A stretch of 55,179 bases of DNA from Bacteroidales bacterium. Lineage in GTDB: Bacteria > Bacteroidota > Bacteroidia > Bacteroidales > Marinilabiliaceae. The stretch is taken from the NCBI GenBank assembly GCA_022768325.1, contig JALEMI010000095.1, positions 1 to 55,179 of the forward strand. The letters run 5' to 3'. Shown here piece by piece: positions 1-7,363 of the stretch. Under the pieces are notes generated by a model, which was given only the letters and a program-made list of their open reading frames with translations, was not told where the DNA came from and made no database searches. Position 1 is the stretch's first letter; each line of letters starts with the position of its first letter. The position numbers were made by a program, and so were the translations under genes.

Positions 1-23
1 CAATCCATCAAGCCGTAGAGCAT
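1..23 (-). CDS. umuC: DNA polymerase V catalytic subunit UmuC, N-terminal fragment
   Basis: Only the first codons lie in the window. Read leftward from the ATG at 23-21 they give MLYGLMDC, which matches the characteristic start of Y-family polymerase UmuC (the conserved hydrophobic-Asp-Cys segment that leads into the catalytic palm). The start lies 5 bases after the umuD stop, the usual tight umuDC arrangement. In the known system UmuC pairs with processed UmuD to form error-prone polymerase V. The rest of the gene is outside the window, so the call rests on the octapeptide and on its position next to umuD. Confidence 0.72.
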
Positions 24-28
24 GGCTG

Positions 29-466
29 TCAGACCCTGTTGTTTCTCTTTTTAATGGTGTACGTCACGACGCCCCAAACGCGGAAGTCGTCGCCGTTGGT
101 GACCTCAATTGGCGCGTAGGACTTGTTTCCGGCGCAGAGTAGCAGCTTCCCGTTCTCGACACGCAGGAACTTTAGCGCGAACTCGCCGTCGATGTAGCAG
201 ACAACGAGGTCGCCCTCGGCGGCATTGAGCGACTTGTCGATGACGATGATGTCGCCCTCGTCGATGCCGGCCTCGGTCATGGAGTCGCCGACAACGCGTC
301 CGTAGAACGTGCTGGCTTTGTGGCGGATAAGCTCTTTGTTGAGGTCGATTCCGTCCTCGATGTAGTCTTGCGCCGGACTTGGAAATCCGGCGTGAATCCC
401 GCCACTGGCGAATTGCAAGTTGGCTTCTTGACCAGATTCGGCTTTAAAGATGTCTACGTCTTTCAT
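29..466 (-). CDS. umuD: UmuD-like S24 family self-cleaving protein
   Basis: This 145-residue protein is of the LexA/UmuD S24 peptidase family, which undergoes RecA-stimulated self-cleavage and then supports translesion synthesis. The cleavage site is visible as Ala-Gly in HAGFPSP. The catalytic Ser is in GDSM and the catalytic Lys in FALKFL, with the usual spacing. There is no N-terminal DNA-binding domain, so it is UmuD rather than LexA. I chose the ATG at 466 instead of the one at 502 because a perfect -7 element (TACCTTTG) lies at 500-507, which would put the transcription start downstream of the longer start. It is followed after 5 bases by umuC. Confidence 0.87.
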   Translation of the reverse strand: MKDVDIFKAESGQEANLQFASGGIHAGFPSPAQDYIEDGIDLNKELIRHKASTFYGRVVGDSMTEAGIDEGDIIVIDKSLNAAEGDLVVCYIDGEFALKFLRVENGKLLLCAGNKSYAPIEVTNGDDFRVWGVVTYTIKKRNNRV

Positions 467-499
467 TGAGAAATTTCTTGTCAAGGGCAAGATTTTCCG

Positions 500-532
500 C
501 AAAGGTAAGGCAAAAGATTGTTAGCTTCGCAA
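500..532 (-). promoter_or_regulatory. Predicted promoter of umuDC
   Basis: On the minus strand a -7 element TACCTTTG (507-500) is preceded about 21 bases upstream by TTGC (532-529). This is the Bacteroidetes sigma-ABfr pattern TTTG-N19-21-TAnnTTTG. The expected transcript would start near 493 and have a leader of about 27 bases before the ATG at 466. I did not recognise a LexA box in the region. Confidence 0.6.
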
Positions 533-662
533 TCCGTTTTTGGAAGCCGTGGAGGTAGATATATTGGTGTTGAAGAATTTGTATTATGTTAACTTGGATG
601 TAGGGAAGGGGGGCTGTTGCACGGCGGTTGGGCATTAGCGGAGTGCGTACCGACATTTTTAT

Positions 663-670
663 TACATTTG
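663..670 (+). promoter_or_regulatory. Candidate -7 element for the lipooligosaccharide operon
   Basis: TACATTTG matches the Bacteroidetes -7 consensus TAnnTTTG exactly and lies ahead of the acyltransferase gene. I see no convincing TTTG at the -33 position, so this is a partial promoter prediction. Confidence 0.4.
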
Positions 671-749
671 CTGAATTAATCGAAAAAAGTAATTGCAGTG
701 CCGAACAATAATGACGGTAAGGCAGCAACTAAGTTGCCATTTGGCGTGA

Positions 750-766
750 GCCGCAACGGTTGCGGC
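750..766 (+). other. GC-rich hairpin abutting the acyltransferase start codon
   Basis: GCCGCAA at 750-756 pairs perfectly with TTGCGGC at 760-766 across a 3-base loop, and the last paired base touches the ATG at 767. A stem here could limit initiation at 767. Alternatively it is ordinary coding sequence if the gene begins at the in-frame GTG at 698. Confidence 0.4.
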
Positions 767-1666
767 ATGGACCGCTTGAATTTTTTTGAACGCATTGGCA
801 GGCGCATTGTAAGGGGTTTCTCACATTTGCCAATGGGAGTTCTTTACGTTTTCTCAGATTTCGTTTATTTCCTGCTTTACTGGGTGGTCGGATACAGGCT
901 GAAAGTCGTAAGGCAGAACCTGCTTATTGTGTTCCCCGAGAAGTCCGACAAGGAGCGGAAGCAGATTGAGCGGAAGTTCTACCGCCATTTGAGCGACTAT
1001 TTTTTTGAGACCATAAAGACGCTCACGATTTCTGACGAAGAGCTTCTGAAGCGGTTGAAGATCAGGAACAGTGAGGTTGCGGCCGAGCTGTTTGAAAAAG
1101 GCAAGAGCATTTTCTTGTACGCCCCCCACTTTGGGAATTGGGAATGGTTTACGGTCATCCCGTTGCTATACCCGGGCAAAGATATTCACGCTTTTTACCA
1201 GAGGCAGGGAAACCGCTTGGCCAATTACATATCTGTTGAGGGGCGCACTCGTCGGAACATTGCGGCCGTTGAGAGCCATCACGGTTTTAGGTTCACGTAC
1301 GAGTGTATTCGCGACGGCATTGTGAGCCTGACGCTGGTCGTTGGAGATCAGTGTCCTCACAGGGGCGCCCAAAAGGTGTGGCTACCCTTCTGTGGGAAGG
1401 ACACCCCTTTCCTGGCCGGGCCTGAGCATATTGCGAGAAAGTTGGACGTTGCCCTTGTTTACCCGTCGTTTGTAAGCTATCGGCGTGGCTATTATGAGGT
1501 TGAGCTTCACGTGATTGCGGAGAGTCCTCGGCAGTTGCCTGAGCGCGAGGGAACGCGTCGTTTTGCCGCGCTTATTGAGGACGACTTGCGCCGAATCCCG
1601 CAACTGTGGTTGTGGAGCCATAAGCGTTGGAAGTTGAACCACGAGGATTTTCCTAATGAGAAATAA
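767..1666 (+). CDS. Lipid A late acyltransferase (LpxL/HtrB family)
   Basis: This 299-residue member of the lysophospholipid acyltransferase superfamily is expected to transfer a secondary acyl chain from acyl-ACP onto a lipid A precursor at the inner membrane. The acyltransferase motif HFGNWE is at about residues 121-126. A hydrophobic anchor lies near residues 22-42, followed by RLKVVRQNL, which is typical of the family in Bacteroidetes. The length suits the family (about 290-305). An in-frame GTG at 698 would add 23 polar residues; homologues usually begin close to the ATG at 767, but the GTG cannot be excluded. It heads a run of glycosyltransferase genes, which supports a role in lipooligosaccharide assembly. 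Confidence 0.85.
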   Translation: MDRLNFFERIGRRIVRGFSHLPMGVLYVFSDFVYFLLYWVVGYRLKVVRQNLLIVFPEKSDKERKQIERKFYRHLSDYFFETIKTLTISDEELLKRLKIRNSEVAAELFEKGKSIFLYAPHFGNWEWFTVIPLLYPGKDIHAFYQRQGNRLANYISVEGRTRRNIAAVESHHGFRFTYECIRDGIVSLTLVVGDQCPHRGAQKVWLPFCGKDTPFLAGPEHIARKLDVALVYPSFVSYRRGYYEVELHVIAESPRQLPEREGTRRFAALIEDDLRRIPQLWLWSHKRWKLNHEDFPNEK

Positions 1667-1680
1667 GGTAAGTTAACAAT

Positions 1681-2850
1681 ATGAAGATGGCGTTTTTGCT
1701 CAGTCGATTTCTCGACGGAGGCATAGATACAGTTCTTGTCAGGTACGTTAATGGACTGGCGAAGGAAGGACACGAGGTGACGTTTGTTATCGCTAATGGA
1801 TATGGGAATCTTGAGGTCTACAAAAAGATTGTTTCGGAGAACGTAAAGTTTGAATACCTCGTGAACGAGGGATGTTTGACGGCTATTTCTAAAAAGAAGT
1901 TGACGAGGAGGCTGTCTTCCTTTGAGAAATTTGGAGAAGAGGCTTTTTGTCGTCCTCTGAGGAGGCTCATTCAGACATGGCGGATGCCTAAAGTATTAGA
2001 GAATCAGGATATTGTCATCGACATGGATTGTTTGGCAGCCTCCTTCTTGAAGCGTGTCAAATGTCCAAAGATTGCATTTTTTCACTTCTCGATTCATCAC
2101 TATTGCCAAGGTCGTCAAAAGCGCATTGAGCGCCTTGGCAAAAAGTTTAGGGCTTACGACAAGGTGGTCATGGTGAGCGAAGCCATGCGGGCAGAGGCTG
2201 AGACCTTGTTTCCGAGCATGAGGGAGAAATTCGCCGTGATTTACAATCCGCAAGACCTCGAAGAGATACAAAGGCGCGCGGCTGAGTATCAGGTGAACGC
2301 AAAGCCTTACATTCTTTCCGTTGCAAGGCTCGAAGAGAGTCAGAAAGACCACACGACGCTGCTGAAGGCATATAAAATTGCTGACGAAAAGCGGAATGGG
2401 CAGATGCCCGAACTACGAATTTTCGGCAAGGGACGCGATGAGCTGAAGCTTAAGTCGTTGGCTCAAAGTCTGGGGCTTGATGGGAAGGTGATGTTTATGG
2501 GCCACTCCCCTAACCCACTCCCATGGTTCTTGAAGTGCGACGCTTTTGTGTTGTCGTCAAAGTTTGAGGGGCTGCCTGTTGTCCTTGTCGAGTCACTTGT
2601 TCTTAGTAGGCCAATTGTTGTGACTGATTGCCCAGTAGGACCTGCCGAAGTTTTGGATAATGGGGGGTGCGGAATCCTTGTGCCCGTAGGTGACATTGAC
2701 GCAATGGCAGATGCCCTCGTGAAGATTTCAACGGACAAAGAATTTGTGCAGAGGTGCATTGAAAATGGTAAGGTGCACACCCAAAAGTTCGTATGGGAGG
2801 CTTCGTCGCAAAAGTTTAACGCTTTGGCACGTGAGCTACTGAACTCCTAA
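1681..2850 (+). CDS. Glycosyltransferase family 4 protein
   Basis: This 389-residue GT-B fold retaining glycosyltransferase should use a nucleotide sugar to extend a cell-surface glycan on the cytoplasmic side. The N-terminal domain opens with a Rossmann-type strand followed by a Gly-rich turn (SRFLDGGID). The C-terminal donor-binding domain carries the GT4 E-x7-E motif in EGLPVVLVE at about residues 296-304, then GGCGILVPVGD. The donor and acceptor sugars cannot be read from sequence. It begins 15 bases after the acyltransferase and ends 8 bases before the next glycosyltransferase, so it is almost certainly in the same operon. Confidence 0.85.
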   Translation: MKMAFLLSRFLDGGIDTVLVRYVNGLAKEGHEVTFVIANGYGNLEVYKKIVSENVKFEYLVNEGCLTAISKKKLTRRLSSFEKFGEEAFCRPLRRLIQTWRMPKVLENQDIVIDMDCLAASFLKRVKCPKIAFFHFSIHHYCQGRQKRIERLGKKFRAYDKVVMVSEAMRAEAETLFPSMREKFAVIYNPQDLEEIQRRAAEYQVNAKPYILSVARLEESQKDHTTLLKAYKIADEKRNGQMPELRIFGKGRDELKLKSLAQSLGLDGKVMFMGHSPNPLPWFLKCDAFVLSSKFEGLPVVLVESLVLSRPIVVTDCPVGPAEVLDNGGCGILVPVGDIDAMADALVKISTDKEFVQRCIENGKVHTQKFVWEASSQKFNALARELLNS

Positions 2851-2857
2851 TCAAAAA

Positions 2858-3634
2858 ATGGAAATGAAAATTTCTGCTGTTCTTAACACGTATAATGCCT
2901 CACGCCATCTCGCTCAGGTGTTGGAACGCCTGAAGTGTTTTGACGAGATTGTGGTCTGCGACATGGAGAGTACCGACAACACGGTGGCAATTGCCGAGAG
3001 TTACGGGTGTAAAGTTGTGACTTTCCCAAAGGGTGAATACACCATTTGCGAGCCGGCCCGAAACATGGCGATACAGTCGGCATCTAACCCGTGGGTGTTA
3101 GTCGTAGACGCTGATGAGCTTGTACCTAAAGAATTGGCAGACTATCTGTACGAGATGGTGAGAAGCGGGAATTGCCCGGCGGGCTTGTTCATCCCGAGAA
3201 AGAACATGGTCTTGAACCGCTTCTTGAAATCCACGTACCCCGATTATCAGCTTCGCTTCTTGAAAAAAGAGGGCTCGAATTGGCCAACTACAATCCATTC
3301 GGTTCCTACTGTCGATGGCATTGTGGGCTACGTCCCCAAGCGAGAATCGCTTGCCTTTGAGCATATTAATGTGCCTGTGTCTGAGATGATAACGAAAATG
3401 AATCTGTACACAGACAATGAGTGCGTAAGGCGCAAGGGGATTAGGGCATCGGTGTTGAAAATACTGTTTTGGCCAACGTTCTACTTTTTCAAGTTATACT
3501 TCTTGAAAGGAGGCTTTCTGTTGGGCAAAGCTGGATATTTCCTGGCGGCCCATCAGGCAAATTATAGGTTCTATATGCTGATGAAGGCATACGAGAGCAA
3601 AGCCGCGGAAAGAACACCCAATCAAAACAAATAA
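2858..3634 (+). CDS. Glycosyltransferase family 2 protein, WaaE/KdtX-like
   Basis: This 258-residue inverting glycosyltransferase has a GT-A fold. The N-terminus (SAVLNTYN) and the metal-binding DAD in VVDADELV at about residues 84-86 are the GT2 landmarks. The pattern ESTDNT followed by EPARNMA resembles the LPS core WaaE/KdtX subgroup, which commonly adds glucose to an inner-core heptose; that specificity is inference. The C-terminal part is basic and hydrophobic (FWPTFYFFKLYFLKGG), suggesting peripheral membrane attachment. It is related to the last gene of this operon (5959-6714). Confidence 0.83.
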   Translation: MEMKISAVLNTYNASRHLAQVLERLKCFDEIVVCDMESTDNTVAIAESYGCKVVTFPKGEYTICEPARNMAIQSASNPWVLVVDADELVPKELADYLYEMVRSGNCPAGLFIPRKNMVLNRFLKSTYPDYQLRFLKKEGSNWPTTIHSVPTVDGIVGYVPKRESLAFEHINVPVSEMITKMNLYTDNECVRRKGIRASVLKILFWPTFYFFKLYFLKGGFLLGKAGYFLAAHQANYRFYMLMKAYESKAAERTPNQNK

Positions 3635-3639
3635 GGAAA

Positions 3640-4794
3640 ATGTCCTTCGACAGCATAACGGTTGGGTTTGACGGAAAACGGGCAGCCCAAAATCGCACAG
3701 GACTTGGCAATTACAGCCGGTTTGTGATAAGCGGGTTGAGCAAGTTTTCTGACATCGGGAGACTGCTGGTCTACGCACCGAACGAGAAACGGATGGAGTG
3801 CATAGGCGGTCTTGACAAGATGCCAAAGGTTGAAATGCGTTTTCCGCAAACGACGTGGCATCGCGCACTTCGCTCGCTGTGGCGAGTGCACGGCATGACG
3901 GATTCTTTTGCAAAAGACGGCGTAACCCTATTCCATGGGCTGAGCGGTGAACTTCCTGTTAACATTCGCAAAGCCAAGGACGTGCGCAGCATAGTCACAA
4001 TTCATGACTTGATTTTCAGGCATTGCCCCGAAAACTACGGACGCATAGATAGGCTGATTTACGACTATAAATTCCGTACGGCGTGCGAAAACGCGGACAA
4101 GATAATTGCGGTCAGCGAATGCACGAAGCGCGACGTCGTGAAACTCTATGGTGTCGATCCGCAAAAAGTTGTAGTAACATATCAAGGCTGCGATGAGAGC
4201 TTTTGGCACGAAGCGACGGAAGAGGAGAAGAGCGCGGCAAGGAACACGTTGAACCTGCCGCAGCGATATATCCTATACGTTGGTACCGTCGAGCGGCGCA
4301 AGAACCTAATGCTTCTGGCCAAGGCATTGACGCGTTTGCCTAAGGATGTTTGCGTTGTCGCGATAGGCAAACGGACGGCTTATGCTGGCGAGGTTGAGCA
4401 TTTTTGCGCTGCTAATGGGTTGTCAGACAGGCTCAGGATATGTAGTGGCGTCTCCTTTAAACTTTTCCCTGCTGTGTATCAAATGGCGGATGCCATGGTC
4501 TACCCTTCCCGTTTTGAAGGGTTTGGGATTCCGCTTCTTGAGGCAATTGTGAGTGGTATTCCCGCAATTGGATGCACAGGCTCGTGCCTTGAAGAGGCTG
4601 GCGGACCTGGCTCAATATACGTGAACCCTGACGATGACGAAGGACTTGCCGCATCGATTGACAAGGTGTTGACAGATAGCGAATTGCGCAAGACAATGAT
4701 AGATATGGGGCGGGATTATGCCATGAATTTCCGTCAAGACAAATTGACAGAGAAATTGTTGGAAGTGTATGCGGACGTCCTTGCGGCGCATTGA
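3640..4794 (+). CDS. Glycosyltransferase family 4 protein, mannosyltransferase-like
   Basis: This is a 384-residue GT-B protein. The N-terminal GFDGKRAAQNRTGLGNYSR segment resembles WbaZ/MtfB-like mannosyltransferases, where it forms part of the acceptor site. The hinge YVGTVERRKN (about 213-222) and the donor-binding E-x7-E in EGFGIPLLE (about 293-301) are intact. The start is 5 bases after the preceding gene. Mannose specificity is suggested by overall resemblance only and should be treated as tentative. Confidence 0.84.
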   Translation: MSFDSITVGFDGKRAAQNRTGLGNYSRFVISGLSKFSDIGRLLVYAPNEKRMECIGGLDKMPKVEMRFPQTTWHRALRSLWRVHGMTDSFAKDGVTLFHGLSGELPVNIRKAKDVRSIVTIHDLIFRHCPENYGRIDRLIYDYKFRTACENADKIIAVSECTKRDVVKLYGVDPQKVVVTYQGCDESFWHEATEEEKSAARNTLNLPQRYILYVGTVERRKNLMLLAKALTRLPKDVCVVAIGKRTAYAGEVEHFCAANGLSDRLRICSGVSFKLFPAVYQMADAMVYPSRFEGFGIPLLEAIVSGIPAIGCTGSCLEEAGGPGSIYVNPDDDEGLAASIDKVLTDSELRKTMIDMGRDYAMNFRQDKLTEKLLEVYADVLAAH

Positions 4795-4855
4795 TGAGCC
4801 GACTTGCGACCCTTTAAGCCCTGAAGTCTCATAGATTCGATTTATATAACAGACA

Positions 4856-5944
4856 ATGAAAATATGCTTTTTCAACTGCGCACGCGTTTGGGGAGGTGGT
4901 GAGAACTGGCATTTAAGCCATGCCATCAGCTTTAACCAGATGGGTCACGAAGTTGTGGTTGCCTCGGACAGCCGCAGCCCGTTGTTGCAACGGGCAAAAG
5001 CAGCAGGATTGCGCACACGAGGTTTCGAGATAAGCAACCTCAGTTTCATGAACATATTCAAGCTCTTGTCCATATACCGTTTCTTGCGAGCTGAAAAGTT
5101 TGATGTTGTGATTCTGAACTTCTCGAAGGACCTCAAGACCGTGTCGCCCATGGCTCGGCTGGCGGGAGTGAGGCATATTGTATACCGCAGAGGCAGTGAC
5201 ATTGCCATACGCAACACGCTCATCAATCGCATCTTGTTCAGGCATTGCCTTACGCACGTTATCGCGAATAGCGAGGCCACAAAACGCTCCATCTTGCGCA
5301 ACAATCCACGCCTCTTCCCTGAGGAGATGATTCGCGTGATATACAACGGCATTGATTTTGAGGGTTTTGATAATACAAATTCTCGTCCGTCATCAAAATT
5401 CACCATTGGCACGATTGGGCGCATGGCTCAGCAAAAGAGGCATGATTTGCTTGTCGAAATAGCCGGAAAACTTAGGGAGACGGGCTTTGAGTGTCGGGTT
5501 TTGATAGGCGGCGACGGCGAATTGCACGGCAAGATTCGCGACATGATTGACCAGCGCGGCTTGCAAGATATGGTTGAGCTGACGGGCTTCGTTGACAATC
5601 CGCATAACTATTTGCAGGGCATAGACATTTTCGTCCTGACCTCGGAATGGGAAGGCTTCGGCTACGTGTTGGCGGAGGCCATGCGGGCAGGCAAGCCCAT
5701 TGTGGGCTTCGATACTTCCAGTGTGGGCGAGGTTGTGGACAACGGAAACACAGGCCTCCTTGTGCCATTTGGAGACATTGAGGCGTTTGCGCAAGCCGTC
5801 AGAACCCTTGCGGACGATGCTGAATTGCGCCGCAAAATGGGAATGGCTGGCTATGAACGCGCACATAGGCTCTTTAACTTCGACACGAATATGCGACTTG
5901 TGCTGGACTACTTGGAGACGCCAGGTAGAACGCTCGGCAAATGA
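4856..5944 (+). CDS. Glycosyltransferase family 4 protein
   Basis: This 362-residue GT-B glycosyltransferase has a Gly-rich N-terminal loop (WGGGENW at about residues 12-18), the donor-site stretch GTIGRMAQQKRHD near 185-197, and E-x7-E in EGFGYVLAE at about 266-274. It is separated from the previous gene by 61 bases, the longest gap in the operon, but no terminator is visible there. Its stop overlaps a possible ATG of the next gene (ATGA at 5941). Sugar specificity is unknown. Confidence 0.85.
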   Translation: MKICFFNCARVWGGGENWHLSHAISFNQMGHEVVVASDSRSPLLQRAKAAGLRTRGFEISNLSFMNIFKLLSIYRFLRAEKFDVVILNFSKDLKTVSPMARLAGVRHIVYRRGSDIAIRNTLINRILFRHCLTHVIANSEATKRSILRNNPRLFPEEMIRVIYNGIDFEGFDNTNSRPSSKFTIGTIGRMAQQKRHDLLVEIAGKLRETGFECRVLIGGDGELHGKIRDMIDQRGLQDMVELTGFVDNPHNYLQGIDIFVLTSEWEGFGYVLAEAMRAGKPIVGFDTSSVGEVVDNGNTGLLVPFGDIEAFAQAVRTLADDAELRRKMGMAGYERAHRLFNFDTNMRLVLDYLETPGRTLGK

Positions 5945-5958
5945 ACGGAGGAGGGATT

Positions 5959-6714
5959 ATGACGAAACTGTCGGCTGTAATCATAACGCGAAACGAAGAG
6001 TTAAACATTGGTCGATGTCTTGACTCTCTAAGCCCCGTGGCGGATGATATTGTTGTTGTAGACTCCTTTTCGACAGACCGCACCCGTGAAATCTGCATGG
6101 CTCGCGAGGGTGTGCGATTCATTGAGCATACATTTGTCGATTACGGCAAACAAAAGCAATTTGCAATTGAACAGGCTGAGCATTCATGGGTCCTCTCCAT
6201 CGATGCGGATGAATATCTGACGCCGGGCCTTCAAGCGGAGATTGCGAAACTTAAGGAGCAGGGAATGCAAGGCGGCGGTTATATGTTGCGCCGTAGGACT
6301 ATTTATCAAGGGCGTGAACTCCACTTCTGCGGAATGCGTTCTGAGCGGCATTTGCGGCTATTTGATCGCACTTGTGGCAGCTTTTCCGACGCCGCAGTGC
6401 ACGAGAAGTTTCAGACAAAACTGCCAGTTTCTACGTTGCGCGGCAAATTGATGCACCTGCCGTACCGTGATTTACAGCACCATTTGCAAAAGATTGACTA
6501 CTATACTACCCTATATGCCGATTCTCATGCCGCTAAGCGACGGGTGTCGGCTCTTGCGGTGTTCATGCGTTCGCCCTTGCGTTTCTTGACTATATATATC
6601 GTCAAATTGGCAATTCTTGACGGATATGCTGGCTTTGTGTGGGCGTCCATGGGGGCTTGGTATAGCTGGTTGAAACTTGCCAAACTTCGTGAGGTGAACA
6701 AAAAGACCGATTAA
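5959..6714 (+). CDS. Glycosyltransferase family 2 protein, WaaE/KdtX-like
   Basis: This 251-residue protein begins MTKLSAVIITRNEE and has the GT2 metal motif DAD in SIDADEY, followed by a long KQKQFAIEQA-type acceptor helix, as in LPS core WaaE/KdtX enzymes. I chose the ATG at 5959 because a rare good Shine-Dalgarno (GGAGGAGG) lies just upstream and homologues begin at this Met. An ATG at 5941 overlapping the previous stop is the alternative. The C-terminus has a hydrophobic amphipathic stretch. It ends the operon; a terminator follows at 6739-6768. Confidence 0.84.
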   Translation: MTKLSAVIITRNEELNIGRCLDSLSPVADDIVVVDSFSTDRTREICMAREGVRFIEHTFVDYGKQKQFAIEQAEHSWVLSIDADEYLTPGLQAEIAKLKEQGMQGGGYMLRRRTIYQGRELHFCGMRSERHLRLFDRTCGSFSDAAVHEKFQTKLPVSTLRGKLMHLPYRDLQHHLQKIDYYTTLYADSHAAKRRVSALAVFMRSPLRFLTIYIVKLAILDGYAGFVWASMGAWYSWLKLAKLREVNKKTD

Positions 6715-6738
6715 AAGAGCCTGGTGCCATTAAAACAG

Positions 6739-6768
6739 GGGGGTGAAGCGTAAAGCTCACCCCTTTTT
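6739..6768 (+). terminator. Rho-independent terminator of the glycosyltransferase operon
   Basis: GGGGTGA (6740-6746) pairs with TCACCCC (6757-6763) and is followed directly by TTTTT. It sits 25 bases after the last glycosyltransferase stop. Confidence 0.75.
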
Positions 6769-6815
6769 CTTTCCCCTACCCTATTCTTAACGGGGTCTTA
6801 ATAACTTTTAAAGTG

Positions 6816-6832
6816 TTACGCAAATTGCGTAA
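6816..6832. promoter_or_regulatory. 17-base palindrome, candidate operator upstream of glnK-amt
   Basis: TTACGCAAATTGCGTAA is a perfect palindrome with one central base. Its centre is about 70 bases upstream of the predicted glnK transcription start, a position typical for activators that contact RNA polymerase from upstream. The binding protein is not known; the operon content suggests nitrogen status as the signal, which is inference. Confidence 0.5.
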
Positions 6833-6854
6833 TGTTGTGCCAAATTGATAGCGT

Positions 6855-6888
6855 TTTGTTGTCCGTTGGTGTTGAATTATTATATTTG
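6855..6888 (+). promoter_or_regulatory. Predicted promoter of glnK-amt
   Basis: TATATTTG at 6881-6888 is a perfect Bacteroidetes -7 element. TTG at 6859-6861 (or TTTG at 6855-6858) provides the -33 part at about 19-22 bases. The transcript would start near 6895 and have a leader of about 85 bases. Confidence 0.6.
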
Positions 6889-6979
6889 CATCGTGAAACA
6901 GATGAAAATGAAAGCGTAATCGCAATTTTGAGTACCAAATCATCAAAAACGTCAAACCAACTTTTAAATAACGATAGTC

Positions 6980-7333
6980 ATGAAAAAGATTGAAGCTATC
7001 ATCAGGAAGACCAAGTTCGACGAGGTGCGCGACGCATTGTTGGCCGCCGACATCGAGTGGTTCTCGTACTACGACGTACGAGGTATCGGAAAAGCACGTC
7101 AGGGGCGCATATACCGCGGCGTGGTCTACGACACGAGCTGCATTGAGCGCATCCTTCTCTCTATCGTCGTTCGCGACTGCAATGTCGAGAAGACTGTGAA
7201 CGCTGTGGTATCCGCCGCACAGACCGGCGAGATTGGCGACGGCCGCATCTGGGTGATACCCGTCGAAGATGCCATCTCGATTCGCACAGGCAAGCGTGGC
7301 GAAGAGACCCTCTACACTTCTGGCAGCAAATAG
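6980..7333 (+). CDS. glnK: P-II family nitrogen regulatory protein
   Basis: This 117-residue trimeric signal protein senses 2-oxoglutarate and ATP/ADP and blocks the ammonium channel when nitrogen is plentiful. The T-loop region YRGVVYDTS retains Tyr50, equivalent to the uridylylated Tyr51 of E. coli GlnB, and Tyr45. The B-loop TGEIGDGRI (about 82-90) and the C-loop IRTGKRGEE (about 101-109) are intact. The T-loop tail (DTSCIERILLS) differs from the proteobacterial FLPKVKIE. It lies 30 bases upstream of an amt gene, the classic glnK-amtB pairing, so AmtB is the likely partner. Confidence 0.92.
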   Translation: MKKIEAIIRKTKFDEVRDALLAADIEWFSYYDVRGIGKARQGRIYRGVVYDTSCIERILLSIVVRDCNVEKTVNAVVSAAQTGEIGDGRIWVIPVEDAISIRTGKRGEETLYTSGSK

Positions 7334-7363
7334 ACAATCACATACAACCTAACCTTTCCTATC

